This document shows, piece after piece, positions 36,358 through 44,470 of a stretch of DNA of 64,000 nt (its first letter is position 1; each line of letters opens with the position of its first letter). Made by a program: the position numbers and the translations under genes. This DNA is from Paenibacillus sp. NFR01 (GTDB taxonomy: Bacteria; Bacillota; Bacilli; Paenibacillales; Paenibacillaceae), in the NCBI RefSeq assembly GCF_900111565.1, contig NZ_FOIK01000002.1:496001-560000 (forward strand), written 5' to 3'. A model generated the notes under the pieces. It ran no database searches. It was not told the DNA's origin and was given only the letters and a program-made list of their open reading frames with translations.

Positions 36358-38007
36358 CTATTTCAAGCCCAGTTTGTCTTTGTTGGCTTGCATTTTTTCG
36401 GTGCGGACCGCTGCGATCTTATCCCAGTTGTTTTGCTCCAGGAAAGATTTATAGCTGTCCAGCGTCGCATTGAATTCATCGTCGCTCTTCGAACGGATCA
36501 GGCTGACGAGCGTGGTGTTCCAGGTCGTGTCGATGGCAGTCAGGGAACGGGCTTCCGGCGTGCCTTGGGCCGGGTTGATATTTTCCAGAATAAAGTGCGG
36601 TTTCAGCTTGCCCTTGCCCCATTCTTGCATTTGCTTGATCGATTCCGGGAACGCGTCGTCGCTGAGCGCTTTATGTTTGTCATGCCCGAAGAACATGAAC
36701 TCGCCCATGCGGTAGTCTTTTTTGAACTTGTCGGCATTGTTCAGTTGCAGGTCCTTCACTTCCGGCAGCAGCTCGACTTTGCCTTGGTCGTTGATTTTGT
36801 ACGTTTCGCCCTCGATGCCGTAGTTCATCAGCATTTGGCCTTCGTCGCTCAAAAGATACGTAAAGATCTGGATCGCTTTCGCCGGATCTTTGCATTTTTT
36901 CGTAATGAAGCTGATCATCCAGCCGGTAATGCCCGATTGATTCAGTGTCGGCGCGTTGCCTACGGTGCTTTGCGGCCCGTCGATGGCGATATATTCCTTG
37001 CCCGGATTGCCGCTCATAAAGATTTGCAGATTACCGCCCTGCTGCGGCGTACCGTCAAGAAGCATGGTCGCGTATTTGCCGGACTTCACTTTTTCTTCAA
37101 AAGCGGGACCGTCATCCGCGAAGCTGTCGTCGCTGATATCGCCGCTGCGGTACGTTTCGTTCAGCGTTTTCAGCCAGGCCAGATAATCTTCGTCCAGGTT
37201 GCGGTTGTAGAACTTGCCGTCTTTGTCTTCCAGCGGCACGCCGAGGAAATCCTGCAGCACATCGCCGAGGGAGCCGGTGCCGGTACCGATGGAATTGAAG
37301 CCGAACGGAATGAGATCCGGGAAGCTGGTTTTGATTTTATCCATCATGCTCTTAAATTCCGCCGGTGTGCCGAAGCTTGGGCTGCCCAGCGCCTCGTACA
37401 CGTCCTTGCGGATGACGAACGCCGTCTTCGCCGGAATGTTGCCGCTGTCATAATCGGCCTGCGTATTGGAATAGTTCGGATAGCCGTAAGTTTTGCCGTC
37501 GCTCAGCTGGAACCATTTCAGCGTGTCCTCCGCGGCTACTTTATTGAAATAAGGGTCGTATTGCTCGGCCAGGTCGTTCAGCGGCAGCGCCCAGCTGGCG
37601 GCCTTTTGCACCACCGGCGAATTGGAATCGAATACGGTAATCAGGTCCGGCATTTCCCCGCCCGCAAAAAAGGTATTCAGCTTCGTATCGTCGCCCTTGA
37701 TAAATTTGATATTGATGTTCAAATCTTCTTTGATCTTTTTGGTCACGACGTCGTTGCCGAAATCGGTGTTCCACCAGTCGGCATTGACGTACCAGGTCAG
37801 GTCGGTCGTCTCTTTCTTTGTGTCAAGCTGCCAGGCCGGCTGATCGGCGCTTGGCGTGTAACGGCCGTCCAGCGATTCCAGCTTCTTCGCCGTGTCCTTG
37901 CCGCCATTGCCCGAGCCGCCGCATCCGCTCGCCACCAGCGCTACCGCGAGCATTGCCGTACCGATCTTCATCCCTTGTTTGCCGAAGTTTTTGAACATTC
38001 TACCCAT
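36358..38007 (-). CDS. Sugar ABC transporter substrate-binding lipoprotein (LipO type)
   Basis: From ATG 38007 (GGGAGG upstream) the protein has 549 residues. It has a lipoprotein signal (KIGTAMLAVALVASGC, lipidated Cys about residue 28) followed by GGSGNGGK. The long body (MPDLITVFDSN, MSGNPGKEYIAIDGPQ, IFTYLLSDEGQMLMNYG) is the extended type of extracellular solute-binding protein common in Paenibacillus, which pairs with LplB- and YtcP-type permeases. It captures an oligosaccharide outside the cell. No ATPase gene is in the operon, so a shared ATPase (MsmX type) is expected. Confidence 0.93.
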   Translation of the reverse strand: MGRMFKNFGKQGMKIGTAMLAVALVASGCGGSGNGGKDTAKKLESLDGRYTPSADQPAWQLDTKKETTDLTWYVNADWWNTDFGNDVVTKKIKEDLNINIKFIKGDDTKLNTFFAGGEMPDLITVFDSNSPVVQKAASWALPLNDLAEQYDPYFNKVAAEDTLKWFQLSDGKTYGYPNYSNTQADYDSGNIPAKTAFVIRKDVYEALGSPSFGTPAEFKSMMDKIKTSFPDLIPFGFNSIGTGTGSLGDVLQDFLGVPLEDKDGKFYNRNLDEDYLAWLKTLNETYRSGDISDDSFADDGPAFEEKVKSGKYATMLLDGTPQQGGNLQIFMSGNPGKEYIAIDGPQSTVGNAPTLNQSGITGWMISFITKKCKDPAKAIQIFTYLLSDEGQMLMNYGIEGETYKINDQGKVELLPEVKDLQLNNADKFKKDYRMGEFMFFGHDKHKALSDDAFPESIKQMQEWGKGKLKPHFILENINPAQGTPEARSLTAIDTTWNTTLVSLIRSKSDDEFNATLDSYKSFLEQNNWDKIAAVRTEKMQANKDKLGLK

Positions 38008-38136
38008 GATTAAGCCTCCCTTTTTATAGAACAAACCTCTGAATGCATGCCCTCGCAGACTTTTTCGGTCCATCAGGCCTTTCGCCTTCCGGAGGGAGAC
38101 GGACTTCAAGAAGCCCCGCCCGCCCTCCAACATCGC

Positions 38137-39024
38137 CTACTCCTTGACCGCCCCCATCGTCATGCCGGAGATGAAGTACCTTTGAAGCAATGGATACATC
38201 ACAACGATCGGCAGAGTCGTAATGACAATCGTTGCGAGTTGAACCCCTTTGGTGGTGGTTTCGATCACGGCCGAGCCGCCGATGTTCTGCATCGACTGGG
38301 TCTGCGACTGCACGATAATCTCATACAGCTTCATTTGCAGCGGGTACAAGGCCTGATCGGTGATGTACAGCTTGGTGGTCATGAAATCGTTCCACTGGTT
38401 GACGCCGTTAAACAGCGCGATCGTTGCCATGGCGGGCATCGACAGCGGAATGAAAATGCTGATAAAGGTGCGCCAATCTCCGGCACCGTCGATTTTGGCC
38501 GATTCGTCCAGCGAATCCGGCACGTTCCGGAAAAAGTTCATCAGGATAACGACATCGTAGTAGCTAAACAGGGCCGGAATGATATACACCCAGAAGGTGT
38601 TGAGCAGGCCCAGCGATTTGATCAGCAGGTAGGTCGGAATCATCCCGCCCGAGAAAAACATTGTAATGACGCCCATCGCTACATACAGCTTGCGGCCGCG
38701 GATGTATTTTTTGCTGAGCGCATATCCGACCATGGCGCAGAAAAATACATGCGTAGCAACGCCGAGGAGGGTTTTGGTAACGGATATAAAGAAGGACTGC
38801 CAGATGCTGCTGTCCCGGAAGACGGCGCGGTAATTCTCCAGCGAAAATTCCTTGCTCCAGAAGATGAATCCGCCTTCGGCGAGCGCGCGGCCTGAACTGA
38901 AGGAGGAGATAATGACGTTCCAGAGCGGAACGACGATAATGACGGTAAACAAGATCAGCAGGACAAGATTGACCGCGTTAAAAATCCGGCTGTCGAGATC
39001 TTCCTTGATCGCTTTTTGATGCAT
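38137..39024 (-). CDS. Sugar ABC transporter permease (YtcP/LplC type)
   Basis: This 295-residue protein has six membrane helices and the EAA loop (NVPDSLDESAKIDGAGDWRTF) that contacts the ATPase. The N-terminus (DSRIFNAVNLVLLILFTVIIV) and C-terminus (RYFISGMTMGAVKE) are those of the carbohydrate MalG-like YtcP/LplC group. It pairs with the permease encoded directly upstream to form the transmembrane channel. Confidence 0.95.
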   Translation of the reverse strand: MHQKAIKEDLDSRIFNAVNLVLLILFTVIIVVPLWNVIISSFSSGRALAEGGFIFWSKEFSLENYRAVFRDSSIWQSFFISVTKTLLGVATHVFFCAMVGYALSKKYIRGRKLYVAMGVITMFFSGGMIPTYLLIKSLGLLNTFWVYIIPALFSYYDVVILMNFFRNVPDSLDESAKIDGAGDWRTFISIFIPLSMPAMATIALFNGVNQWNDFMTTKLYITDQALYPLQMKLYEIIVQSQTQSMQNIGGSAVIETTTKGVQLATIVITTLPIVVMYPLLQRYFISGMTMGAVKE

Positions 39025-39040
39025 GGCCAGGGCCTCCTTC

Positions 39041-40024
39041 CTATAAGACGGATTGATTGTCGTTCAGCTTGCTGGTCACCGCGTTCGCCGAGACGAGCAG
39101 GATAACGGACACGATGGATACGCCGAGACCGACCGCCGTCGCGTAAGAGAAATCGCCTTGCGTGAGACCCATCCGGTATACGTAGGAGTTGATGACCTCC
39201 GCTTTTTCCCGGTTCTGCGAATTCATGAGCACCAGCGTCTGGTCCAGATTGGAGCCGAGTAAACCGCTTACAGTCAGGATCAGGTTGAGGCTGATGATCG
39301 TGCGCATATTCGGAAGCGAGATGCTCCAGATTTGCCGCAGCCGGCTTGCGCCGTCGATTTTGGCCGCCTCGTAATAGGTCGGATCGATCTTCGCCATGAT
39401 GGCCAGATACAGGATGGTGCCCCAGCCCGCTTCTTTCCAGATGTCGGAGAGCGTGGCGATCCACCAGTATTTCCCTGCGTCAAGCAGGATATTGTGCGGC
39501 TTGGAGATCAAGCCGAAGTCGAGCAGCAGTTGGTTAAACAAGCCTGTGGTCGAGAACCATGTAATCAGCATGCCGCCGAGCACGATCCAGGACAGAAAAT
39601 GGGGCAAATACGAGATTGTCTGCACCCAGCGCTTGAACCGGCCGAGGTTCAGCTCGTAGATCATGACCGCCAGAATAATCGGAATGACGAAGCCGACCGC
39701 CAGCTTCAGGAAGCTGATGCCCAGCGTATTGATGACCGCCTTCCAGAAGTACGGATCGTCGACGATGATTTTGAAGTTATCCAGTCCGACCCATGGGGCC
39801 GAATCCAGCGTATCGATCACCGTGTAATTTTTAAAAGCGATACTCAGTCCGTAAATCGGTATGTAGCAGAAAATAATCATAAAAATCACGCCCGGCAGCA
39901 CCATCGACTGAAGCTCCCACTGTCTGGCATAGTCGGTCCAGAATGCCTTGATTCGGCCCGGCTTTTGCTTTGGCCGGTGATTCGGCATGCCGCCGATGGA
40001 CGGCGCGGCGTCCCCTTTACCCAT
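39041..40024 (-). CDS. Sugar ABC transporter permease (LplB type)
   Basis: From ATG 40024 (GGGGAGG upstream) the protein has 327 residues with six helices. It has the LplB-type start (WELQSMVLPGVIFMIIFCYI) and the EAA loop (DPTYYEAAKIDGASRLRQIW). It is the first gene of the operon permease, permease, binding protein, GH30. A perfect 14-bp palindrome lies about 50 bases upstream, matching the operators before the adjacent lacI-family gene. Confidence 0.95.
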   Translation of the reverse strand: MGKGDAAPSIGGMPNHRPKQKPGRIKAFWTDYARQWELQSMVLPGVIFMIIFCYIPIYGLSIAFKNYTVIDTLDSAPWVGLDNFKIIVDDPYFWKAVINTLGISFLKLAVGFVIPIILAVMIYELNLGRFKRWVQTISYLPHFLSWIVLGGMLITWFSTTGLFNQLLLDFGLISKPHNILLDAGKYWWIATLSDIWKEAGWGTILYLAIMAKIDPTYYEAAKIDGASRLRQIWSISLPNMRTIISLNLILTVSGLLGSNLDQTLVLMNSQNREKAEVINSYVYRMGLTQGDFSYATAVGLGVSIVSVILLVSANAVTSKLNDNQSVL

Positions 40025-40072
40025 AATGACCTCCCCTTTCTGCAACCCTTTTTCCTAAAATAATCCCGTTTC

Positions 40073-40088
40073 ATAAAAACGTTTTTAT
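40073..40088. promoter_or_regulatory. LacI-type operator before the sugar ABC operon
   Basis: The palindrome TAAAAACGTTTTTA lies at 40074-40087, about 50 bases upstream of the first permease gene. The identical 14-mer occurs before the regulator gene (41198-41211). Confidence 0.8.
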
Positions 40089-40160
40089 TTTTGCGCACAA
40101 AAACCCCTTTCCCCAATTTCAGGGTTCTTCCGCTTTACTAAAAACATTCATCCTCAGCGC

Positions 40161-41180
40161 CTACAAAATATCGCTGCGGTCGAGCTTCACATGGCTGGAG
40201 CCTCTGACAATCAGCTCGCCTTCCAGCTTCACCATTGCGCCCTTCTCTTTCTTGCGGATCATCCGCACCAGCTGCTCGATCGCCAGCATTCCCTGCCGGG
40301 CAATCTGATTGCGAACCGTTGTCAGCGGCGGCGAATAATACTGGGCGATGTCGATATCGTCGAAGCCGATGACGCTGATATCCCGCGGAACCTCGTAGCC
40401 GAGCGCTTTCAGCGCCTGCAGGCAGCCGATGGCACTGAGATCGTTGCCGGCCAGAAAGGCGTCCGGGAGCTTGTCGGTATTCATCCGCAGGAACGACCGT
40501 ACGGCATTGTACGTCGCTTCTTCCTCGAAATATCCCTGAAGAATGTATTCTTCAGGCGTATCCAGATGATACTCGCGCAGCGCGGCCAAATACCCCGCCT
40601 TCCGCTGCTCGCTGTCGAACATGGTGGCGACGCCCGAGATATAGGCAATCCGCTTATGTCCCAGTCCGATCAGGTATTTCGTAGCTTCATAGCCGGCGAC
40701 AAACGAGTCGAAAATGACGCTGCCCGTCGTATCGCCTTCGATCAGCCGGTCCAGAAACACCGCCTTGATCTTGCCCTTCTCCATCGCGGCGATATCAAGA
40801 TCGTTGATCCGCAGCTCTTCATAAATAATTGCGCCGTCGACCCGGTTGCCGAGGATGTTGCTCATAATGACCTGTTTATCCTTGGTCACGAACACATTCA
40901 GCCCATAGCCCAGGCGGTCGCAGGTGCTGGCCATCGATTCGACCAGCTTGTAGAAATAGGGACCGGACACGCTTGTCGTGAAAAAGCCGATCATTTTGGT
41001 CGTTCCCGATTTAAGCAGCTTGCCGTTCAGGTTCGGCACGTAATTCAGACGTTTGGCCACCTCAAGCACATGCGATTTCGTTTCCGGATTCAGTACGTCC
41101 ACATCGTTCAGCGCGTTGGAGACGGTGGAAATCGAAACGCCGGCTTCCCGTGCCACGTCCTTGATGGTCACTCTCGCCAT
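40161..41180 (-). CDS. LacI-family regulator of the sugar ABC/GH30 operon
   Basis: From ATG 41180 (AGAAAGAAG ribosome site) the protein has 339 residues. The DNA-binding head is VTIKDVAREAGVSISTVSNA with the hinge LNYVPNLNGKLLK, and the sugar-sensing domain carries LIGLGHKRIAYISG and VIGFDDIDIAQYYSPPLTTV. The gene lies directly upstream of, and in the same direction as, the ABC operon. Two perfect and one imperfect operator copies show that it most likely represses itself and the transport operon. Confidence 0.95.
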   Translation of the reverse strand: MARVTIKDVAREAGVSISTVSNALNDVDVLNPETKSHVLEVAKRLNYVPNLNGKLLKSGTTKMIGFFTTSVSGPYFYKLVESMASTCDRLGYGLNVFVTKDKQVIMSNILGNRVDGAIIYEELRINDLDIAAMEKGKIKAVFLDRLIEGDTTGSVIFDSFVAGYEATKYLIGLGHKRIAYISGVATMFDSEQRKAGYLAALREYHLDTPEEYILQGYFEEEATYNAVRSFLRMNTDKLPDAFLAGNDLSAIGCLQALKALGYEVPRDISVIGFDDIDIAQYYSPPLTTVRNQIARQGMLAIEQLVRMIRKKEKGAMVKLEGELIVRGSSHVKLDRSDIL

Positions 41181-41197
41181 AGTTATTCTTCTTTCTA

Positions 41198-41247
41198 TAA
41201 AAACGTTTTTACTCACTCAAGATATCATAAAACCGTTTTCAGTGCAA
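41198..41247 (-). promoter_or_regulatory. Promoter and double operator of the lacI-family gene
   Basis: On the minus strand TTGCAC (41247-41242) and TATCTT (41224-41219) form a promoter with 17-base spacing. An operator variant, read on the plus strand as TAAAACCGTTTTCA (41228-41241), lies between the two hexamers. The perfect copy TAAAAACGTTTTTA (41198-41211) sits around the expected transcription start. Confidence 0.75.
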
Positions 41248-41251
41248 TATG

Positions 41252-41302
41252 AAAAATAGGCGTATCCGCAAAAGGCCCGATGCCTTGCTTGCAGATACGC
41301 CG
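41252..41302 (-). terminator. Terminator of the alkaline phosphatase gene
   Basis: On the minus strand a stem of about 12 bp with one mismatch (GGCGTATCTGCAA against TTGCGGATACGCC), with an inner AAGGC/GCCTT pair, is followed by TATTTTTC. Confidence 0.85.
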
Positions 41303-41355
41303 GATTTGTCGGACGCAATCTTCGTTTGATGAAGCCTTTGTTTGCTGCCTTCTTA

Positions 41356-42624
41356 TTACTTCGCCTTCAGTCCCAGCGACTGCATCAGCTTGTTGAACAC
41401 TTCGGTGTTTTCGTAAACGCCGGTGAAGAGCTGCGCGTTTTTACCCGTAGCCGTTACCGGAATGTCCACCGCGGTGTGGCCGGAGGTTGTCCAGTCCACG
41501 ACGAAGTTCAGCTTGGAGTTCGCGATGGCAAACGGACCGTCTTCCTTGGAGATGCCGTCGCCGGATTCGTCGGCGTCGTCGGCCGATTCAATCGCAAAGC
41601 CGCCCGTTTCATGGTCGGCCAGTACGATGACGAGCGTGTCCGTATGGGTTTTGGCATACGCTTTAGCTACGCTTACCGCCTTGTCCAGCTCCTGGCCGGA
41701 TTTGATCGTCATTTTGGCGTTGTTTTGGTGAGCGAATTCGTCGGTGCCTTCCTCTTCAACCATAAGCACGAAGCCTTTTTTATTGGCCGACAGGGTGCTG
41801 AGGGCTTTTTGCGTCATCTCGGCAAGCGGAACGACCGGATTGTAGATGTCGCCTTCGCCTTCCGGCTTTTGCTGGAACATCTCTTCATTGGCGAACAGGC
41901 CAAGCAGCTTGGAGCCTTTCGCATTTTTCAGGCCGTCCTTCGTGGTGACGTAAGTATAGCCCAGCGATTTGGCTTTATCGATCAGATTGCCTTGCGTGCC
42001 CTTGCTCTTCTCGGAAGGATCTTCTGCCGGCGTATCGGCGAATTTGCCGGGATTGCCTGCCGGGTACCAGAAGTCTTCGCCGCCGCCGAGCAGCACGTCC
42101 ACTTTGCTTGAAGTCAGGAATTGCAGCGCGATATCGCTTTGCTTCGAACGGTCTTCCACATGCGCTCCGAAAGCGGCGCCGGTAGCGTCCGTCACCTGGC
42201 TGGTCGTTACGACGCCGGTCGATTTGCCTGCATCCTTCGCATATTCCATAATCGTTTTAACCGATTTTTTGTTTTCATCCATGCCGATAGCCCCGTTGTA
42301 GGTCTTCACACCGCTTGCGAACGCCGTTGCCGCCGCCGCCGAGTCCGTAACCGGAATGGTGGAGCTGGTGCGGATCAGGCCGGCATACGGCATGTCGTCC
42401 ATCGCCAGCTTGCCTTTTTCGCCGACCGTCGCCAGGCGGATCGCGTCGCGTTGCGCCGTGCCCATGCCGTCGCCGACAAAAATGATTACATTTTTGGTGG
42501 TTGCCGTAGCGGCTTCCGCCGTTTTTCCCGCAGGAGCTCCGATCAGGTTTGTCGCCAGCAATGCGCCAGCTGCGGTTACTGCCAATCCTGTAGCTGCCAT
42601 CCGTTTCTTCTTCTGAGTGTTCAT
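41356..42624 (-). CDS. Alkaline phosphatase, exported
   Basis: This 422-residue protein has a signal peptide (residues 1-38, positively charged start then AATGLAVTAAGALLA). The PhoA/PhoB-type active site is visible: metal ligand Asp in FVGDGMG, nucleophile Ser in TDSAAAATA, metal ligands in LADHETGGF and the late His in SGHTAVD. The enzyme releases phosphate from many esters outside the cell. The 200-base AT-rich region upstream (42625-42830) contains several TTAA motifs but no clean PhoP box, so phosphate control remains a guess. Confidence 0.95.
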   Translation of the reverse strand: MNTQKKKRMAATGLAVTAAGALLATNLIGAPAGKTAEAATATTKNVIIFVGDGMGTAQRDAIRLATVGEKGKLAMDDMPYAGLIRTSSTIPVTDSAAAATAFASGVKTYNGAIGMDENKKSVKTIMEYAKDAGKSTGVVTTSQVTDATGAAFGAHVEDRSKQSDIALQFLTSSKVDVLLGGGEDFWYPAGNPGKFADTPAEDPSEKSKGTQGNLIDKAKSLGYTYVTTKDGLKNAKGSKLLGLFANEEMFQQKPEGEGDIYNPVVPLAEMTQKALSTLSANKKGFVLMVEEEGTDEFAHQNNAKMTIKSGQELDKAVSVAKAYAKTHTDTLVIVLADHETGGFAIESADDADESGDGISKEDGPFAIANSKLNFVVDWTTSGHTAVDIPVTATGKNAQLFTGVYENTEVFNKLMQSLGLKAK

Positions 42625-42765
42625 TGTTTCCCTCCCACATAGATAGGTTTACCAAAAACATCATAAGTCCCCAATATTAAGGGAATATTTTCTTAAATTC
42701 ACTTTTTCGTCAAAATATCAGCGACACCCCAACAAATTTTAACTTAAATTTTGCATTAATTTTAC

Positions 42766-42794
42766 TTGAACTGACAAAAAAGCTGGGTTATGAT
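42766..42794 (+). promoter_or_regulatory. Predicted promoter of the acyltransferase gene
   Basis: TTGAAC (42766) and TATGAT (42789) are separated by 17 bases, about 40 bases before the acyltransferase start. Confidence 0.7.
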
Positions 42795-42833
42795 TACCAG
42801 TAAAATATTTCTATATCTAGAAGGAGTGATGTG

Positions 42834-44009
42834 ATGAAACGGGTAGTTCCGCTAGATTCCGTGCGAGGCCTTGCATCGCTGTCCGTGCTTTTCCACCATC
42901 TCTGGCAGTATTACCCCGCACTTCCCGAAATCTTTCGCTATACTCCGGCCCGGGCGCTGATCGGCGGCCACCAGGCGGTAATCCTTTTTTTTATCCTCAG
43001 CGGTTTTGTTCTGGCCCTCCCGTTTCTTGAAGGCAGGTCGCTGCCCTACTTTTCCTATCTGATCAAAAGAGTGTTCCGCATCTATCTCCCCTATCTCGTG
43101 GCCCTCGGAGCCGCCGTTTTTCTGGCCTTTCAATTTCATTCCCGCAGCGAAACGGAAGTCGGCTCGCATCTTTACACCTTTTGGCAAAGCGGTTTCGGTC
43201 TCGGCCTGATCCTTGAACATGTGGGCTTGCTGGGGAATATTCACACCGATGCTTACAACACCGTCATCTGGTCGCTCATTCATGAAATGCGCATCTCCAT
43301 CGTTTTCCCGCTCATTATGCTGCTGATCATCAAACGCGGCCTCGGCTTTAACCTCGGTCTATGTGCCGCTCTTGTGGCGGTAAGCGCCGTCAATGATATT
43401 TTCCAAATCGAAACCTCGCGGGGCTTCCACACTACCTTTTTCGATACGCTCTATTACGGCTCGTTTTTCATCATCGGGGCGCTTGCCGCCAAACACCGGG
43501 ACAAGCTTATGAATCTGTATCTCCGCATGACCGTAAGGCAAAAATGGGCGCTCGCCGCGGCCGCCCTGCTGCTCTACTGCTATTCCCGCGCCGTCTCCAA
43601 TCTGATTCACGTTCCGTTTAACCGTGTATTCGACGATTACGGCATTGCCGCCGGCGTACTGATCTTCCTGACCCTGGCGCTGGCCTCGGGCAAAACGATC
43701 GCCCTGCTCTCGAAGAAGCCGGTCCGATTCTTCGGCGACATCTCGTACAGCCTGTACCTGTACCATTTCATCGTGCTGCTCAGCGTCGGCTATATCTTCC
43801 GCGGCACGCTCCCCTACTGGGCGGTCTGCTTCCTCACGCTGGCAATCAGCATTCCAATCGCTGCGCTCAGCTACACGTTTGTTGAAAAATCCGCCATCGC
43901 GCTCGGCGGCAAGCTCTCCCGCAAGGCGGCGGCCGGGGCTGCGCGCAAGCAGCAGCGCCGCGCCGATGCCGCCGGCGAGCTGGTGCTCGGCGAGCATACC
44001 GCGAGCTAG
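42834..44009 (+). CDS. Acyltransferase family 3 membrane protein (OafA-like)
   Basis: ATG 42834 is preferred over GTG 42831 because AAGGAG lies 7 bases upstream. The 391-residue protein has about ten helices. It opens with PLDSVRGLASLSVLFHH, which holds the conserved Arg and catalytic His of the family, followed by FFILSGFVLALPF and KRVFRIYLPYLVAL. These enzymes transfer acyl groups across the membrane to surface glycans, antibiotics or other carbohydrates. The acceptor is unknown. The C-terminus is an A/K/R-rich cytoplasmic tail. Confidence 0.93.
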   Translation: MKRVVPLDSVRGLASLSVLFHHLWQYYPALPEIFRYTPARALIGGHQAVILFFILSGFVLALPFLEGRSLPYFSYLIKRVFRIYLPYLVALGAAVFLAFQFHSRSETEVGSHLYTFWQSGFGLGLILEHVGLLGNIHTDAYNTVIWSLIHEMRISIVFPLIMLLIIKRGLGFNLGLCAALVAVSAVNDIFQIETSRGFHTTFFDTLYYGSFFIIGALAAKHRDKLMNLYLRMTVRQKWALAAAALLLYCYSRAVSNLIHVPFNRVFDDYGIAAGVLIFLTLALASGKTIALLSKKPVRFFGDISYSLYLYHFIVLLSVGYIFRGTLPYWAVCFLTLAISIPIAALSYTFVEKSAIALGGKLSRKAAAGAARKQQRRADAAGELVLGEHTAS

Positions 44010-44016
44010 GCGCAGC

Positions 44017-44041
44017 GGGCTGGGGGCCGGCGGGCTGGGGG
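44017..44041 (+). other. Canonical G-quadruplex motif
   Basis: Four G runs (GGG, GGGGG, GGG, GGGGG) with loops CT, CCGGC and CT lie 8 bases past the acyltransferase stop. This fits the G3+N1-7 pattern on the coding strand, so the 3' end of the mRNA could form a quadruplex. Confidence 0.6.
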
Positions 44042-44090
44042 CGCGGCGGGCTGGCGGAGCGAGCTTGCGCGGAGCAAATAGGCGGAAAAC

Positions 44091-44263
44091 ATCCCACTAT
44101 TTCGGCTGCTATTCTGCGAGCAACAAATTAGTGGGATGAAATCCCACTAATTCAAGTCCAACACGGGCATTCGCGCAAAATAGCATGAATTAAGCGGATG
44201 TTTTCCCACTAATTGCTTCAATTCGTTCTTTCAGGCGAAATTAGTGGGATGAAATCCCACTAA
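44091..44263. repeat. Intergenic repeat, TTAGTGGG family (copy B)
   Basis: Two almost identical palindromes (arms TTAGTGGGAT and ATCCCACTAA, spacer GAA) start at 44127 and 44240, 113 bases apart. Two single half-motifs lie at 44091-44103 (ATCCCACTATTTC) and 44201-44213 (TTTCCCACTAATT). The copy at 34391-34575 uses the same half-motif. Confidence 0.85.
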
Positions 44264-44336
44264 CCGTTTCTCCGTCGGCCCGCACTCCGTTCGAAGTATC
44301 GAAGCTAACCTGCGCGCCAATAACTCTCCCACACAC

Positions 44337-44429
44337 GAATAACCCCGGTGCCATGCGGGGCACAACCACAATCCGCCGGATCAACAGGGGGGAAATGGAT
44401 GTGCACGCATATTCGCACCGGGGTTATTC
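44337..44429. ncRNA. Long structured inverted repeat, possible RNA element
   Basis: A perfect 15-bp arm GAATAACCCCGGTGC (44337-44351) is complementary to 44415-44429. Inside it the pairs ATGCG/CGCAT and GCAC/GTGC, and a small ATCC-GCC-GGAT hairpin, extend the fold. No T run follows, so it is not a typical terminator. It lies about 40 bases past the stop of the minus-strand MocR gene. It could be an mRNA end structure, a small RNA or a non-autonomous repeat. Confidence 0.45.
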
Positions 44430-44470
44430 AGCTTTCCAAATTTGACCGGCCATCGTAGTTAATTGCCTGC

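Noticed and set aside
36283..38013. 576-codon open frame opposite the substrate-binding lipoprotein
   Set aside because: Antisense shadow caused by GC-rich third positions; the composition is not protein-like and there is no ribosome site.
42625..42830. PhoP boxes upstream of the alkaline phosphatase gene
   Set aside because: Several TTAA motifs are present, but they do not keep the 11-base spacing of true PhoP boxes.
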